This document shows positions 15,924-26,300 of a stretch of DNA of 64,000 nucleotides, piece after piece (positions within the stretch are counted from its first letter, which is position 1; the number at the start of each line of letters is the position of its first letter). The notes under the pieces were generated by a model. The model saw nothing but the letters and a program-made list of their open reading frames with translations, had not been told where the DNA came from and did not search any database. This stretch comes from an uncultured Acetatifactor sp. (GTDB taxonomy: Bacteria; Bacillota; Clostridia; Lachnospirales; Lachnospiraceae), in contig CALWSL010000003.1 of the NCBI GenBank assembly GCA_944384205.1, positions 147,279-211,278 of the forward strand, read 5' to 3'. The position numbers and the translations under genes were made by a program.

Positions 15924-17087
15924 ATGAAAAACAAGTTATATTACGGATTATTTGTTGTGTACGCTTTTGTGTTTGTTTTTATCTTGTATATTAATGGCAT
16001 TTTTACAGGAACGGATACTTCCATGGTGAATCTGCTTATTAATGTAGGATTTCTTGCGATTATTGGAGTCTTGTTCGTGGTATCTGCGGTAAGCTTCGGC
16101 AGACTGAACCGCTGCACCGACGAATTGGTTGCAATGACCGGACAGATGCAGAAGGAATACAAGGAGGCAAACGGAAAGAATCTCTGGACAGCCTATCAGG
16201 ACCGCAAGGACGTATTTGTGAATGAGGAACTACGTGTTGCATTCAATAAGTATCGTATGCGCATGAACAATTACAGAACCAAACGCGGTTACAGGAATAC
16301 CTGTGATTTGGAGGAATTTATAAATGAGGACCTCCTGGACAGAATCGGCATGAACTATTTTAACTCCGGTATGTCCGGCACACTTACCGGTCTGGGTATT
16401 CTGGGAACCTTCTTAGGTTTGTCCATGGGTCTGGGTTCCTTTAACGGCAATGATATTTTTACCATTTCAGACAATGTGGGACCGCTTTTATCAGGTATGA
16501 AAGTGGCTTTCCATACCTCTGTTTATGGTATTTTCTTTTCACTGATATTTAATTATGTTTACAGAAGCATTATGGCGGATGCCTATGAGAAGCTGGAACA
16601 TTTTCTGAATGCTTTCCGGCAGTTTGCCATGCCTGTTGCGGCGACAGAGGATGAAAACTCTGCGGCAATGCTGGTATACCAAGCAAATATGGCGAATTCC
16701 ATGAAACAGATGCTTGATTTGTTAAAGAGAGAAGCAGCGGAGCAGACAGAAGGGCTTGAACACATTGTAAATCAGTTTGTGGAACAGATGGGAGATGCCC
16801 TGGGCGTGCAGCTTGGAAAGCTGGGTACTGCACTGAAAAATACCGGTGACGCACAGTTGGTTTATACGAACAACTGCAGGGATTTAATAGACGAGGTAAC
16901 AGCGCTTGTGGAGGTCAACAAAAAGCTGCAGGATTCTCTGGAAAAAGTGATGGAAAGGCAGGTGCATTTTTCCCAGGAGCTGAATGAGCAGAAGGACAAG
17001 CTTGCTGTAACCTGTGATGAATTGAGTGATGAAATCAGTAACCAACTGTATGCTTTTGATCAAATGAGGAGCTTGTATGAGAAATAA
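15924..17087 (+). CDS. MotA/TolQ/ExbB-family proton channel subunit
   Basis: This 387-residue inner-membrane protein probably forms the pentameric ring of a proton-driven motor with the next gene product. Four membrane helices are visible: about 4-25 (YYGLFVVYAFVFVFILY), 36-58 (LINVGFLAIIGVLFVVSAV), then, after an 80-residue cytoplasmic loop, TGLGILGTFLGLSMGLG and VAFHTSVYGIFFSLIF. The last two carry the pattern of the TolQ/ExbB channel core. The C-terminal 150 residues are a soluble, mostly helical tail with coiled-coil character. The start is the ATG at 15924 with AGGAG upstream; the longer open frame has no ribosome site. The end overlaps the MotB-like gene by 11 bases. No flagellar genes are nearby, and the architecture recalls ZorA more than flagellar MotA. 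Confidence 0.85.
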   Translation: MKNKLYYGLFVVYAFVFVFILYINGIFTGTDTSMVNLLINVGFLAIIGVLFVVSAVSFGRLNRCTDELVAMTGQMQKEYKEANGKNLWTAYQDRKDVFVNEELRVAFNKYRMRMNNYRTKRGYRNTCDLEEFINEDLLDRIGMNYFNSGMSGTLTGLGILGTFLGLSMGLGSFNGNDIFTISDNVGPLLSGMKVAFHTSVYGIFFSLIFNYVYRSIMADAYEKLEHFLNAFRQFAMPVAATEDENSAAMLVYQANMANSMKQMLDLLKREAAEQTEGLEHIVNQFVEQMGDALGVQLGKLGTALKNTGDAQLVYTNNCRDLIDEVTALVEVNKKLQDSLEKVMERQVHFSQELNEQKDKLAVTCDELSDEISNQLYAFDQMRSLYEK

Positions 17088-18021
17088 CAGAAAAAAACGA
17101 GAGGCATTTGCCGAGCATAGTTTCTGGCAGTCCTATTCGGATATGATGGCAGCCCTGCTGTTAATTTTTATTTTGATAATCGCTATTACACTGGCTATCT
17201 ATAAACAGAAGACAAATGATTTGGAGCAGACCAGACTGGATTTGAGTGCGGCGCAGGAGCAGCTTGATGCCACAAGAGAGGATTTGGAAAACTCAAAAGC
17301 AGACCTTGAGTTGTCTAATCAGGAGCTGGAGGAATCGCTTAAGGAGCTTCAACAGGCATATGATCAGGCCGCTCTGACAGAGGAAGAATTAAATAAGGCA
17401 TATCAGGAGATTGCGGACGCCAGACAGGAGCTGGCAGTTACCAGAAGTGAGCTGCAGGATATTGTGGGAATCCGGACGGATATTATTGCGGCTTTACAGA
17501 CCACCTTTAATCATTCCGGTATGTCTGTGGATGCGCAGACAGGCTCCATCACCTTTTCCTCAGACGTACTGTTTCGATATAACAGTGCGACTCTGACCTC
17601 CGACAGCAGGGAATCCCTAAAGGAAGTTATCCCCATGTATCTGCGCGTGCTGCTTCAGGACGAGTATCGTGAGTACATAGCGGAAATTATTATTGAGGGA
17701 CATACGGATACGGACGGAGGATATAAGGGAAATATGGAATTATCCTATAATCGTGCCAAGGCAGTGGCAGATTTCTGCCTGGATGGGAAAAACGGTCTGA
17801 CAGAAACGGAAATTGAACAGTTGCAGCAGCTTCTTACTGTAAACGGGAAGTCCTGCAGTGATCCCATTTATCAGAAGGATGCTTCGGGAGCAGATACCAT
17901 GGCATCAGAGGCGGATGCCAGGGAAATTGATATGGCGGCGTCCAGACGAGTGGAGATTAAATTCCGCTTAAAGGAGGACGAAATGATAGAAAAGATTTCC
18001 GAGATTTTGTCTCAGGAGTAA
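17077..18021 (+). CDS. MotB/OmpA-family stator protein with coiled-coil stalk
   Basis: This 314-residue partner anchors the motor to peptidoglycan. A single membrane helix (about 21-42) begins YSDMMAALLLIFILIIAI; its aspartate matches the proton-carrying Asp of MotB/ZorB. A coiled coil of about 80-90 residues follows (LEQTRLDLSAAQEQLDATRE ... ITRSEL-like heptads). The C-terminal OmpA-like domain contains ITFSSDVLFRYNSATLT, IIIEGHTDTDGG and NMELSYNRAKAVADF, the peptidoglycan-binding signature, and ends MAASRRVEIKF. The long stalk between membrane and OmpA domain is longer than in ordinary MotB. It overlaps the MotA-like gene and ends at a terminator, so these two genes form the whole operon. 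Confidence 0.88.
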   Translation: MRNNRKKREAFAEHSFWQSYSDMMAALLLIFILIIAITLAIYKQKTNDLEQTRLDLSAAQEQLDATREDLENSKADLELSNQELEESLKELQQAYDQAALTEEELNKAYQEIADARQELAVTRSELQDIVGIRTDIIAALQTTFNHSGMSVDAQTGSITFSSDVLFRYNSATLTSDSRESLKEVIPMYLRVLLQDEYREYIAEIIIEGHTDTDGGYKGNMELSYNRAKAVADFCLDGKNGLTETEIEQLQQLLTVNGKSCSDPIYQKDASGADTMASEADAREIDMAASRRVEIKFRLKEDEMIEKISEILSQE

Positions 18022-18027
18022 AGAATG

Positions 18028-18057
18028 CCGCGCCTTTGTATACAGGCGCGGTTTTTT
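18028..18057 (+). terminator. Terminator of the MotAB-like operon
   Basis: CCGCGCCT (18028-18035) pairs with AGGCGCGG (18044-18051), and six T follow. It isolates the motor pair from clpB. Confidence 0.93.
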
Positions 18058-18080
18058 AGATAAAATTTATAAATTCTTTA

Positions 18081-18108
18081 TTGATTTCTGCTATACTTAT
18101 GTTATAGT
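18081..18108 (+). promoter_or_regulatory. clpB promoter
   Basis: TTGATT (18081-18086), 16 bases, TATAGT (18103-18108). I see no CtsR heptad repeats or CIRCE element. An imperfect inverted repeat, TAACGGACG / CGTGCGTTA, lies downstream in the leader. Confidence 0.6.
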
Positions 18109-18189
18109 TACAATAGAACAAGCATAACGGACGCAGTAATAAATCGTGCGTTACAGGCAAATATTAAGAAGGATGAGGAGGCGTGCTGT

Positions 18190-20781
18190 ATGAATATTCA
18201 GAAATTTACACAAAAGTCAATGCAGGCGGTTGAAGGCTGCGAAAAACTGGCATATGAATATGGTAATCAGGAAATTGAGCAGGAACATCTGCTTTACAGT
18301 CTTTTGACCATAGATGACAGTCTGATTTTGAAGCTGATTGAAAAAATGGAGATACAGAAGGAGCATTTTTGCAACCGTGTCAGACAGGCACTTGAGAAAA
18401 GAGTTAAGGTACAGGGCGGACAGGTTTATATCGGTCAGTATTTGAATAAAGTACTGACCTATGCCGAGGATGAGGCAAAGCAGTTGGGGGACGAATATGT
18501 ATCGGTGGAGCATTTGTTCCTTGCCATGCTGAAAAATCCCAATAAGGAAATCGCGCAGATATGGAAGGAATACGGAATTACCAGAGAGCGTTTTTTGCAG
18601 GCATTGTCCACTGTCAGAGGGAATCAGCGTGTGACCAGTGATAATCCGGAGGCAACCTATGACACATTGGAAAAGTACGGTCAGGATTTGGTAGAAAAAG
18701 CAAGAAACCAGAAGCTTGACCCTGTGATCGGGCGTGACAATGAAATCCGGAACATTATCAGAATTCTTTCTCGCAAGACCAAGAACAATCCGGTGCTTAT
18801 CGGCGAACCCGGCGTTGGTAAAACTGCAGTCGTGGAAGGGCTTGCGCAGCGTATTGTCAGAGGAGATGTTCCTCAGGGATTAAAGGATAAGAAGATTTTT
18901 GCACTGGATATGGGCGCGCTGGTTGCGGGAGCCAAATACCGGGGTGAATTTGAGGAGCGTCTGAAAGCCGTACTGGATGATGTAAAGAACAGTGACGGAC
19001 AGATTATTCTGTTTATCGATGAGCTGCATACGATTGTGGGCGCGGGAAAGACAGATGGCGCACTGGATGCCGGAAATATGTTAAAGCCCATGCTGGCGAG
19101 AGGCGAGCTGCACTGTATCGGCGCCACTACGCTGGATGAATACAGACAGTATATTGAGAAGGATGCGGCATTGGAGCGTCGTTTCCAGCCCGTGCAGGTG
19201 GACGAACCCACCGTGGAGGATACGATTTCCATTCTGCGTGGTCTGAAAGAGCGTTATGAGGTTTACCACGGCGTCAAAATCATGGATAATGCCCTTGTCA
19301 GCGCGGCAGTGCTTTCCAACCGCTATATTTCAGACAGATTTCTGCCGGATAAGGCGATTGATTTAGTGGATGAAGCGTGTGCGCTGATTAAGACGGAGCT
19401 GGACAGTATGCCGACAGAGCTTGACGAGCTGCAGCGTAAGATTATGCAGATGGAGATAGAGGAGACTGCCCTGAAAAAGGAGGATGACCGCCTCAGCAGG
19501 GAGCGTCTTGCCGATTTGCAAAAGGAACTGGCAGAGTTGAAGGAAGAGTTTGCGGGCAAGAAGGCACAGTGGGATAATGAAAAGGCTTCCGTGGATAAGC
19601 TTTCCAAACTGCGCGAGGAAATTGATCAGGTAAACAGCGAGATTCAGATTGCCCAGAGAGAAGGAAATCTGGAAAGAGCCGCAGAATTAAGCTATGGAAA
19701 GCTGCCTGCGCTGAAGAAACAGTTAGAGCAGGAGGAAGCAAGTACCGGCGCGGCAGAGTTATCTCTTGTGCACGAGAAAGTCTCTGAGGATGAAATTGCC
19801 AGAATTATTTCCCGCTGGACAGGTATTCCGGTGGCGAAGCTGACGGAGAGTGAACGCAACAAGACCCTGCATCTTGATGAAGAGCTGCACAAGCGCGTGG
19901 TAGGACAGGATGAGGGTGTCACCAAAGTAACGGAGGCGATTATCCGTTCCAAGGCGGGGATTAAAGACCCTTCCAAGCCCATCGGTTCTTTCTTATTCCT
20001 GGGACCTACCGGCGTAGGAAAGACGGAGCTTGCCAAATCTTTAGCAGCAGCGCTGTTTGATGATGAAAACAATATGGTGCGTATCGATATGAGCGAGTAT
20101 ATGGAGAAATATTCCGTATCCCGTCTGATTGGAGCGCCTCCCGGATATGTGGGCTATGAAGAGGGCGGTCAGCTGACGGAGGCGGTGCGCAGAAAACCGT
20201 ACAGTGTAGTGCTGTTTGATGAGATTGAGAAGGCTCACCCCGATGTATTTAATGTTCTTTTGCAGGTATTGGACGACGGACGTATCACGGATTCCCAGGG
20301 CAGGACTGTGGACTTCAAGAACACGATTCTGATTATGACCTCTAATATCGGCGCGGGATATCTGCTAGACGGCATCTGTGATGACGGCAGCATTAAACCG
20401 GAAGCAGAGGAAATGGTAATGAACGAACTGCGTGCCCATTTCAGACCGGAATTTTTAAACAGACTGGATGAAACGATTTTGTTCAAGCCGTTGACCAGAG
20501 AGAATATTGGCGGTATCATACACCTGATTGTAGCAGATTTGAATAAGAGACTTGCCGACAGGGATTTGTCCATTGAGCTGACGGAGGAAGCGTTAAAATT
20601 TGTGGTGGACAATGCTTATGATCCGGTGTACGGTGCGCGTCCCCTGAAGCGGTATATTCAAAAATATGTGGAGACATTGGCGGCGAAGCTGATACTGGCG
20701 GATAGAGTGACTTCGGGAGACACCATTTTAATCACTGTGGAAAATGGCGCTTTACAGGCAGGCGTGAAGGAAATAAAATAA
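18190..20781 (+). CDS. clpB: ClpB disaggregase, AAA+ chaperone
   Basis: ClpB is a cytoplasmic hexameric chaperone that threads aggregated proteins through its pore, working with DnaK. The 863-residue length is typical. It has the N domain (repeats around [10 protein letters not shown] and [10 protein letters not shown]), AAA-1 with [15 protein letters not shown] and [13 protein letters not shown], and the long middle coiled coil (about 410-525) that distinguishes ClpB from ClpC. AAA-2 follows with [27 protein letters not shown] and a Pore-2 segment near GYVGYEEGG. The start has GAGGAGG eight bases upstream. A DUF4250 gene follows 15 bases after the stop. Confidence 0.97.
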   Translation: MNIQKFTQKSMQAVEGCEKLAYEYGNQEIEQEHLLYSLLTIDDSLILKLIEKMEIQKEHFCNRVRQALEKRVKVQGGQVYIGQYLNKVLTYAEDEAKQLGDEYVSVEHLFLAMLKNPNKEIAQIWKEYGITRERFLQALSTVRGNQRVTSDNPEATYDTLEKYGQDLVEKARNQKLDPVIGRDNEIRNIIRILSRKTKNNPVLIGEPGVGKTAVVEGLAQRIVRGDVPQGLKDKKIFALDMGALVAGAKYRGEFEERLKAVLDDVKNSDGQIILFIDELHTIVGAGKTDGALDAGNMLKPMLARGELHCIGATTLDEYRQYIEKDAALERRFQPVQVDEPTVEDTISILRGLKERYEVYHGVKIMDNALVSAAVLSNRYISDRFLPDKAIDLVDEACALIKTELDSMPTELDELQRKIMQMEIEETALKKEDDRLSRERLADLQKELAELKEEFAGKKAQWDNEKASVDKLSKLREEIDQVNSEIQIAQREGNLERAAELSYGKLPALKKQLEQEEASTGAAELSLVHEKVSEDEIARIISRWTGIPVAKLTESERNKTLHLDEELHKRVVGQDEGVTKVTEAIIRSKAGIKDPSKPIGSFLFLGPTGVGKTELAKSLAAALFDDENNMVRIDMSEYMEKYSVSRLIGAPPGYVGYEEGGQLTEAVRRKPYSVVLFDEIEKAHPDVFNVLLQVLDDGRITDSQGRTVDFKNTILIMTSNIGAGYLLDGICDDGSIKPEAEEMVMNELRAHFRPEFLNRLDETILFKPLTRENIGGIIHLIVADLNKRLADRDLSIELTEEALKFVVDNAYDPVYGARPLKRYIQKYVETLAAKLILADRVTSGDTILITVENGALQAGVKEIK

Positions 20782-20796
20782 AAGGAGAAAAGATCT

Positions 20797-20970
20797 ATGA
20801 TACCAAAGGATCCCGTGATGCTGTTAAGCTTTGTAAACCTGAAGCTGCGTGACTATTATGGAAATTTGGAACAAATGTGTGAGGATTTGGAGCTTGACAA
20901 AGCGGAACTGGTTGCTAAGTTACAGAGCATTGACTACCGGTATGATGCAGAGAAGAACCAGTTTGTGTAG
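20797..20970 (+). CDS. DUF4250 domain protein, 57 residues
   Basis: This short gene starts with AAGGAG upstream of the ATG at 20797. The product opens MIPKDPVMLLSFVNLKLRDY and ends SIDYRYDAEKNQFV, a pattern I recognise as DUF4250, a small family of unknown function common in Clostridia. It is predicted to be soluble and helical with a helix-turn-helix-like central segment. It lies 15 bases behind clpB and 47 bases before the ASKHA gene, so it is probably in their transcript. Confidence 0.85.
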   Translation: MIPKDPVMLLSFVNLKLRDYYGNLEQMCEDLELDKAELVAKLQSIDYRYDAEKNQFV

Positions 20971-21017
20971 GAAAAGCCGTCATTTGTGCAGGCTGGAAAA
21001 GAGAGGTGTGACAGACG

Positions 21018-22265
21018 ATGAAAAAAGGACAAACGGAAAACAGGATGGGAAATCGCTGTCACATCTGTATCGGCTGTGGTCACTGTATGGGTGAGAACCG
21101 GGGTATCCATGTGCTGACGGAGACTGCGAAGGAAGACGGCAGAACGGAAACGGCGGTTGAAGAGGCTTCCTTGGCGAATGACAGAGGAGAACGTCTGGTG
21201 ACGGTTGATATCGGAACCACCACCATTGCCATGCAGTTATACGGAGTGGACGGCACGCTGCAGGATACCTTTGCGGTAGTAAATCCACAGACGGTTTATG
21301 GCGCGGATGTATTGTCAAGGATACAGGCAGCGGAGAATCCGGCGGATGCGGACAGATTAAAAATACTGGTGCGAGAAGTTCTGCATCAGGGAATAGAGCG
21401 TTTTCGGGCTCAGATTGGAGAAACGGAAAGTCTTCGGATGGTCATTGCGGCGAATACCACAATGGTCTATCTGCTGATGGGCTGGGATACCGCTGAGCTT
21501 GGAAAGGCTCCTTTTCATGCAACCCATCTGCAGGCGGTGGAAACGGTGATAGAAGGAGTAAACTGTTATATCTTTCCGGGATTATCCGCTTTTGTGGGCG
21601 GGGATATCACGGCAGGCATTTTTGCCTGCGGCATGTTAGAGAGGAAAGAAAATACCCTGTTAATTGATTTGGGAACCAATGGCGAAATGGTGCTTGGAAA
21701 TAACGAAAAAATGATTGCCTGTTCCACTGCGGCAGGTCCTGCGTTTGAGGGCGGTGTAAATCGCGGCGTGTGGGGCGCGGATATGATAAGTCTGCTGGCG
21801 AGACTTAGAAAGGAAGGCATTCTGGATGAGACGGGACTTTTGGCGGAGCCTTACTTTGAAGATGGGATACGGATTGGAGATGTCTGTGTGACACAACAGT
21901 CAGTTCGGGCAATTCAGCTTGCAAAAGGAGCCGTTTTAGCGGGAATAAAAATACTTGCGCGTGAATATGGTATTACCGTGGAGCAGATTGACCGTGTGGT
22001 ACTGGCAGGAGGCTTTGGGTATTATTTAAGCCCTGAGGCCGCGACAGATATCGGTCTGTTTCCGAAGGGACTTGAGGCAAAGTGCAGAAGCGGCGGCAAT
22101 ACGGCTCTGGCGGGGGCGTTAAAGCTGGGACGGCATATGCTTCTTTCTGAATGCGGAAGGGTATCTTCTGTATTCTCAACGGATATGTTTTCTCCTCAAA
22201 TTCTGAATCTGGCAGAGACGGAAGGGTTTCAGGATATCTTTATCGTTTCCATGGAGTTTTTTTAG
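21018..22265 (+). CDS. ASKHA-fold ATPase related to RACo/RamA activators, with N-terminal four-Cys motif
   Basis: This 415-residue protein matches the C-terminal ASKHA part (DUF4445) of proteins such as RACo, which use ATP to reduce and reactivate corrinoid proteins. ATPase motifs are VTVDIGTTTIAMQLYG (phosphate 1), LLIDLGTNGEMVLG (phosphate 2) and VVLAGGFGYYL (adenosine). Typical relatives carry an N-terminal [2Fe-2S] ferredoxin domain and a linker. Here that region is reduced to C14-x2-C17-x2-C20-x2-C23 within the first 30 residues, a spacing closer to [4Fe-4S] sites. No corrinoid protein or methyltransferase is nearby, so the partner is unknown. It is probably co-transcribed with clpB and the DUF4250 gene. 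Confidence 0.82.
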   Translation: MKKGQTENRMGNRCHICIGCGHCMGENRGIHVLTETAKEDGRTETAVEEASLANDRGERLVTVDIGTTTIAMQLYGVDGTLQDTFAVVNPQTVYGADVLSRIQAAENPADADRLKILVREVLHQGIERFRAQIGETESLRMVIAANTTMVYLLMGWDTAELGKAPFHATHLQAVETVIEGVNCYIFPGLSAFVGGDITAGIFACGMLERKENTLLIDLGTNGEMVLGNNEKMIACSTAAGPAFEGGVNRGVWGADMISLLARLRKEGILDETGLLAEPYFEDGIRIGDVCVTQQSVRAIQLAKGAVLAGIKILAREYGITVEQIDRVVLAGGFGYYLSPEAATDIGLFPKGLEAKCRSGGNTALAGALKLGRHMLLSECGRVSSVFSTDMFSPQILNLAETEGFQDIFIVSMEFF

Positions 22266-22399
22266 AGCGTGTTTTGCGGATTTAACCAGAAAATACAAAA
22301 AAAACCAAAATATCCATTTTAAAAAGTCGAGAAATGTTATATACTGTAAAAAGATAACATATAAACATTTGAAAAAGATTTGGGAGAGAGGGTCATTGT

Positions 22400-24565
22400 A
22401 TGGGTGCAAGAAGCAAAAAAGCGAGTGAGGTGGATAAGACAATAAAAACGTTTTTATTACAAAAAAACGGGAAGAAAAAATCTTTTAAGAAAAAGGAAAC
22501 AGAAGATAATTTTGGAACGAAAAGCAGTCTTTTCAGCATTCGGAACAAAATCGTGGCATGTTTCCTTGTTCCTGTTGTTTTCATGATTATTATTGGTATT
22601 TCTGCTTATCAGAAATCCGCTGACGGTATGAGTGAGAAGTTTAAGGATTCTACCATTCAGACACTTCAGATGGGTGTGGAATACATAGATTTGGGGTGCA
22701 GCTTTGTCGAGTCGGAAGCGCTCAAATACGCTTCGGATTCCGAGCTTGCCCAACTGATGCTGGGGCTTTATGCAAATGATCCCAAACAGCAGTTAAATAT
22801 AACGACAAGTATCAAGCAGTCCGTGTTAGCGGCGCAGGCGTCGAACGATTTTATCAAGGATATCCATATTGTACCGAAGAACGGAAAGGATATTATTTCC
22901 ACTGCATCTAAGGCAACTGTCACAGGGGTTTTGGAAGAATATCTGGAATCTCTGGATATGGATAAGAGTTCAGTGGATAAATGGATTGACAGGCATACGC
23001 TGCTGGATGAGCATATAGGAAACAGTGAGGAGAATTACATTCTTTCCTGCCAGAATATGTCGTCCAATAACGGATTTCTTGTTGTCATTGATGTTCAGAC
23101 GAAAGCAATCCAGAACTTTTTGGAAGAATTGGATCTGGGTGACGGAAGTATTGTAGGATTTGTCACAGAAAACGGACGGGAGGTTGTCTGTGAGAAGCTT
23201 GGCGCCGGTCAGGAAAGCAATCTTGCTGAGGCAGAAACCGTATTTTTTGATCAGGATTTTTATAAGGAAGCCATAAACAGTACAGAAAAACAGGGTGCAA
23301 CCAATGTAAAATATAATGGGAAGGATTATTTCTTTATCTATAGTGTGAGCGATAAGGTAGATTCCTATATATGTGCGCTGGTTCCCGCAAAGATTGTTAC
23401 AGGACAGGCTGATGACATTAAGACTTTGACCATCGGTCTGGTTATTCTTGCAGTCGTAATTGTATTGGCAATCGGTATTATGATTGTAGCGGGCATTCAG
23501 ACAAATATGAAGCGTATTTCCGGTAAACTGGAGGAGGTTGCCAAGGGTGATTTGACGGTTCAGGTAAAAGCGAAGGGACGTGACGAGTTCAGGGATCTGG
23601 CAGGTTCTGCTACCCATATGGTTTCCAATACCAAAAAGCTGGTACATAAGGTGACAGCTGCAACAAAGCAGCTTGAAGCATCGGCAAAGCAGGTGGAAGA
23701 GGCGTCCGGCGTAATTGATGACTACTCAAGAGATATTACACAGGCAATCAGTGAAATTAATGAAGGTATGAGCAGACAGTCCAGCCATGCGCAGGAATGT
23801 GTTACCAAGACGGATATTTTGTCCAATGAGATTCAGGGCGTAAGCAGAATCATAGAGACAGTGGAAGAACTGGTAGATGAGACGGAAGGTATGATTAACC
23901 GTGGTATGGAAATCGTACAACTGTTGGGTGAGAGGGCACAGGAGACCACCCAGATTACGGAGAAGGTAGGCGACAGTATTGAAAACCTGCGGCAGGAATC
24001 CGAGATTATCAATACCTTTGTCAGCACGATTACCGATATCACAGAGCAGACCAATCTGCTTTCCCTGAATGCTTCCATCGAGGCGGCAAGAGCCGGTGAG
24101 GCAGGCAGAGGATTTGCGGTAGTTGCAGAGGAAATCCGCAAGCTTGCGGATGATTCGGCAAAGGCAGCGGGAGAAATCGGTCATAATGTAGAGCATATTA
24201 CTGCACAGACGATGAACAGCGTAAAGAGTGCAAAGCAGGCGCAGGATATGGTTGCATTGCAGACGGAAGCAGTAGAGCAGGTAATCGGCGTGTTCCGTGA
24301 TATGCAGAGCCGTATGAACCAGTTGGTTGACGGTCTGAAGGAGATTGTTATTGCGATGGAGCGTGCAGACCGTGAGCGTGGCGACGCCGTGGTTGCAGTT
24401 AAAAATATCTCTGATATTATTGAGGAAACTGCGAGCAGTGCAGAAACGGTAAACGATGTAGCAATCAAGCTCTTACAGAATGTGGAGAATCTGAGCAGCA
24501 CAGCAGAAGCTTTGAGTGAAAATATGGATGACTTGAAGACGGAAATTTCTGTATTCAAAATTTAG
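22400..24565 (+). CDS. Methyl-accepting chemotaxis protein
   Basis: This 721-residue membrane chemoreceptor has an unusually long, lysine-rich cytoplasmic leader (residues 1-50). TM1 follows (about 54-70, [16 protein letters not shown]). The extracellular sensor of about 240 residues has a Cache-like pattern, including a [10 protein letters not shown] strand. TM2 is at about 335-360 ([23 protein letters not shown]). Then come HAMP and a signalling coiled coil with the conserved hairpin tip [20 protein letters not shown]. The ligand is unknown. It should couple to CheA/CheW, none of which lies in this window. The end is one short spacer from an ABC exporter pair. Confidence 0.95.
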   Translation: MGARSKKASEVDKTIKTFLLQKNGKKKSFKKKETEDNFGTKSSLFSIRNKIVACFLVPVVFMIIIGISAYQKSADGMSEKFKDSTIQTLQMGVEYIDLGCSFVESEALKYASDSELAQLMLGLYANDPKQQLNITTSIKQSVLAAQASNDFIKDIHIVPKNGKDIISTASKATVTGVLEEYLESLDMDKSSVDKWIDRHTLLDEHIGNSEENYILSCQNMSSNNGFLVVIDVQTKAIQNFLEELDLGDGSIVGFVTENGREVVCEKLGAGQESNLAEAETVFFDQDFYKEAINSTEKQGATNVKYNGKDYFFIYSVSDKVDSYICALVPAKIVTGQADDIKTLTIGLVILAVVIVLAIGIMIVAGIQTNMKRISGKLEEVAKGDLTVQVKAKGRDEFRDLAGSATHMVSNTKKLVHKVTAATKQLEASAKQVEEASGVIDDYSRDITQAISEINEGMSRQSSHAQECVTKTDILSNEIQGVSRIIETVEELVDETEGMINRGMEIVQLLGERAQETTQITEKVGDSIENLRQESEIINTFVSTITDITEQTNLLSLNASIEAARAGEAGRGFAVVAEEIRKLADDSAKAAGEIGHNVEHITAQTMNSVKSAKQAQDMVALQTEAVEQVIGVFRDMQSRMNQLVDGLKEIVIAMERADRERGDAVVAVKNISDIIEETASSAETVNDVAIKLLQNVENLSSTAEALSENMDDLKTEISVFKI

Positions 24566-24575
24566 GAGCATTTAG

Positions 24576-26300
24576 GTGAAATTTTTAATAATACGTTATT
24601 TGAAACCCTACTACCCGAGAATGGGGGTAGGGTTTCTCATTAAATTTATCGGAACGATCATGGATTTATGTATTCCTTATATTCTGGCATACATTATCGA
24701 TACGGTTATTCCCTTGGGGCAGAAAACTTTGATTTTTTTGTGGGGCATGCTTATGATTGCATGTTCCATTTTTGCGGTTTCCTTTAATGTGATTGCCAAC
24801 AGAATGGCGTCAAGGGTTTCCTGTGATGCAACGGAGATAATCAGACATGACTTGTTTGAAAAGACAATCTATCTGTCCAACAGACAGACGGACCAATTTA
24901 CCAAGCCGTCTCTGATCTCAAGAATGACTACGGATACCTATAATATCAATCAGATGCTGGGACGCATTCAGCGCCTTGGAGTGAGGGCTCCGATTTTGTT
25001 AATCGGAGGTATCTGCGTAACTTTTACACTGGATGTCGCTATGGCATGTGTATTATTGGCAACACTCCCGTTATTGGGGGCGATAACGATTATGGTATCA
25101 CGCAAAAGCATTCCCATGTATGACGGGGTACAGCAGGCGACGGACCGATTTGTGCGTAAGATGCGCGAGGATATTTCGGGAATTCGTGTTATCAAGGCAT
25201 TGTCAAAGACGGAGTATGAAGTGGAAAAATTTCGTGGAATTAACAGGGAAGTGACAGAGCGGGAGCAAAAAAACGGAATGCTGATGTCAGTCATAAATCC
25301 GTCCATGAATCTGCTTTTGAATCTGGGATTGGTTTGTGTCATTATGGTAGGAGCCGTCAGGGTAAACTCCGGCGCCACTGAAGTGGGAAAAATTCTGGCG
25401 TTTACGACTTATTTCACAATCATTATGAATGCCTGTATGTCTGTTTCCAAAATGTTTGAGATTCTTTCCAAAGCGATTGCATCAGGCAATCGTATCCGGC
25501 AGGTGCTGGAGAGCAGGGAGGATATGGAGATTTGGGCATTGTACGAAGCTGCACCACAGGAAAAGGATAATGCAGAAATTGAGTTTGAACATGTTTCCTT
25601 TTCGTATCATAAGAATGAGGGTGCAAATTTGAAGGATGTTTCTTTCTGCATTCACAAAGGGGAGATGCTGGGAATCATCGGCGGAACCGGAGCAGGAAAA
25701 TCCACGCTGATTCATCTGCTGATGCGCTTGTATGATGTGGATGAAGGCAGAATTTTGATATCGGGAAAGGATGTCCGCTGTTACCCTCCCGAGGAGCTTA
25801 AGCGCAAATTCGGAGTGGTGTTTCAGAATGATACGCTTTTTGAGGACACCATTGCAGGAAATGTGACGCTGGGAAGAAAGCTTACGGAAGAGGATGTAAA
25901 GGAGGCATTATTTTATGCGCAGGCAAGCGGATTTGTGGAGGAACGTTCTGAAAAAGAGGAGGAAAGCCTGAATATTAAAGGAGCCAACTTAAGCGGCGGT
26001 CAGAAACAGAGAGTGCTGATTGCCCGCGCGCTGGCGGCAAAACCTGAAATCTTAATTCTGGATGATTCCTCCAGCGCATTGGATTACCGTACGGATGCCG
26101 CTCTGCGTAAGGGAATCAGGGAGAATTATAAAGATACCACACTGGTTATTGTGGCACAGAGAGTAAGCTCCATTCGCAATGCAGATCACATTCTTGTGCT
26201 GGAGGACGGAGAGGTCAAAGGATACGGAACCCATGAGGAGCTGCTTGCGACCTGTGAATTGTACGGCGAAATCGCCAGAACACAGGAGGTGGCGATATGA
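24576..26300 (+). CDS. ABC exporter half-transporter with degenerate catalytic site
   Basis: This 574-residue subunit has a six-helix transmembrane domain (about 1-310) and an ATPase domain. Walker A is GGTGAGKST and the signature is LSGGQKQRVLIARAL. Walker B reads ILILDDSSSALD, with aspartate replacing the catalytic glutamate. It starts at GTG 24576 with AGGAG seven bases upstream, 10 bases after the chemoreceptor stop. Its stop overlaps the next subunit's start by 4 bases. Its pattern and that of the partner make a heterodimer like BmrCD or TM287/288, exporting drugs, lipids or peptides. Confidence 0.93.
   Translation: MKFLIIRYLKPYYPRMGVGFLIKFIGTIMDLCIPYILAYIIDTVIPLGQKTLIFLWGMLMIACSIFAVSFNVIANRMASRVSCDATEIIRHDLFEKTIYLSNRQTDQFTKPSLISRMTTDTYNINQMLGRIQRLGVRAPILLIGGICVTFTLDVAMACVLLATLPLLGAITIMVSRKSIPMYDGVQQATDRFVRKMREDISGIRVIKALSKTEYEVEKFRGINREVTEREQKNGMLMSVINPSMNLLLNLGLVCVIMVGAVRVNSGATEVGKILAFTTYFTIIMNACMSVSKMFEILSKAIASGNRIRQVLESREDMEIWALYEAAPQEKDNAEIEFEHVSFSYHKNEGANLKDVSFCIHKGEMLGIIGGTGAGKSTLIHLLMRLYDVDEGRILISGKDVRCYPPEELKRKFGVVFQNDTLFEDTIAGNVTLGRKLTEEDVKEALFYAQASGFVEERSEKEEESLNIKGANLSGGQKQRVLIARALAAKPEILILDDSSSALDYRTDAALRKGIRENYKDTTLVIVAQRVSSIRNADHILVLEDGEVKGYGTHEELLATCELYGEIARTQEVAI

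Noticed and set aside
15924-18021. Flagellar MotA/MotB or a complete Zorya system
   Set aside because: No flagellar genes are present, the stalk is unusually long, and no ZorC, ZorD or ZorE effectors follow; clpB behind a strong terminator is not part of the operon.
18109-18189. CtsR or CIRCE operator before clpB
   Set aside because: Neither the heptad repeats of CtsR nor the CIRCE inverted repeat is present; only an imperfect unrelated repeat is seen.
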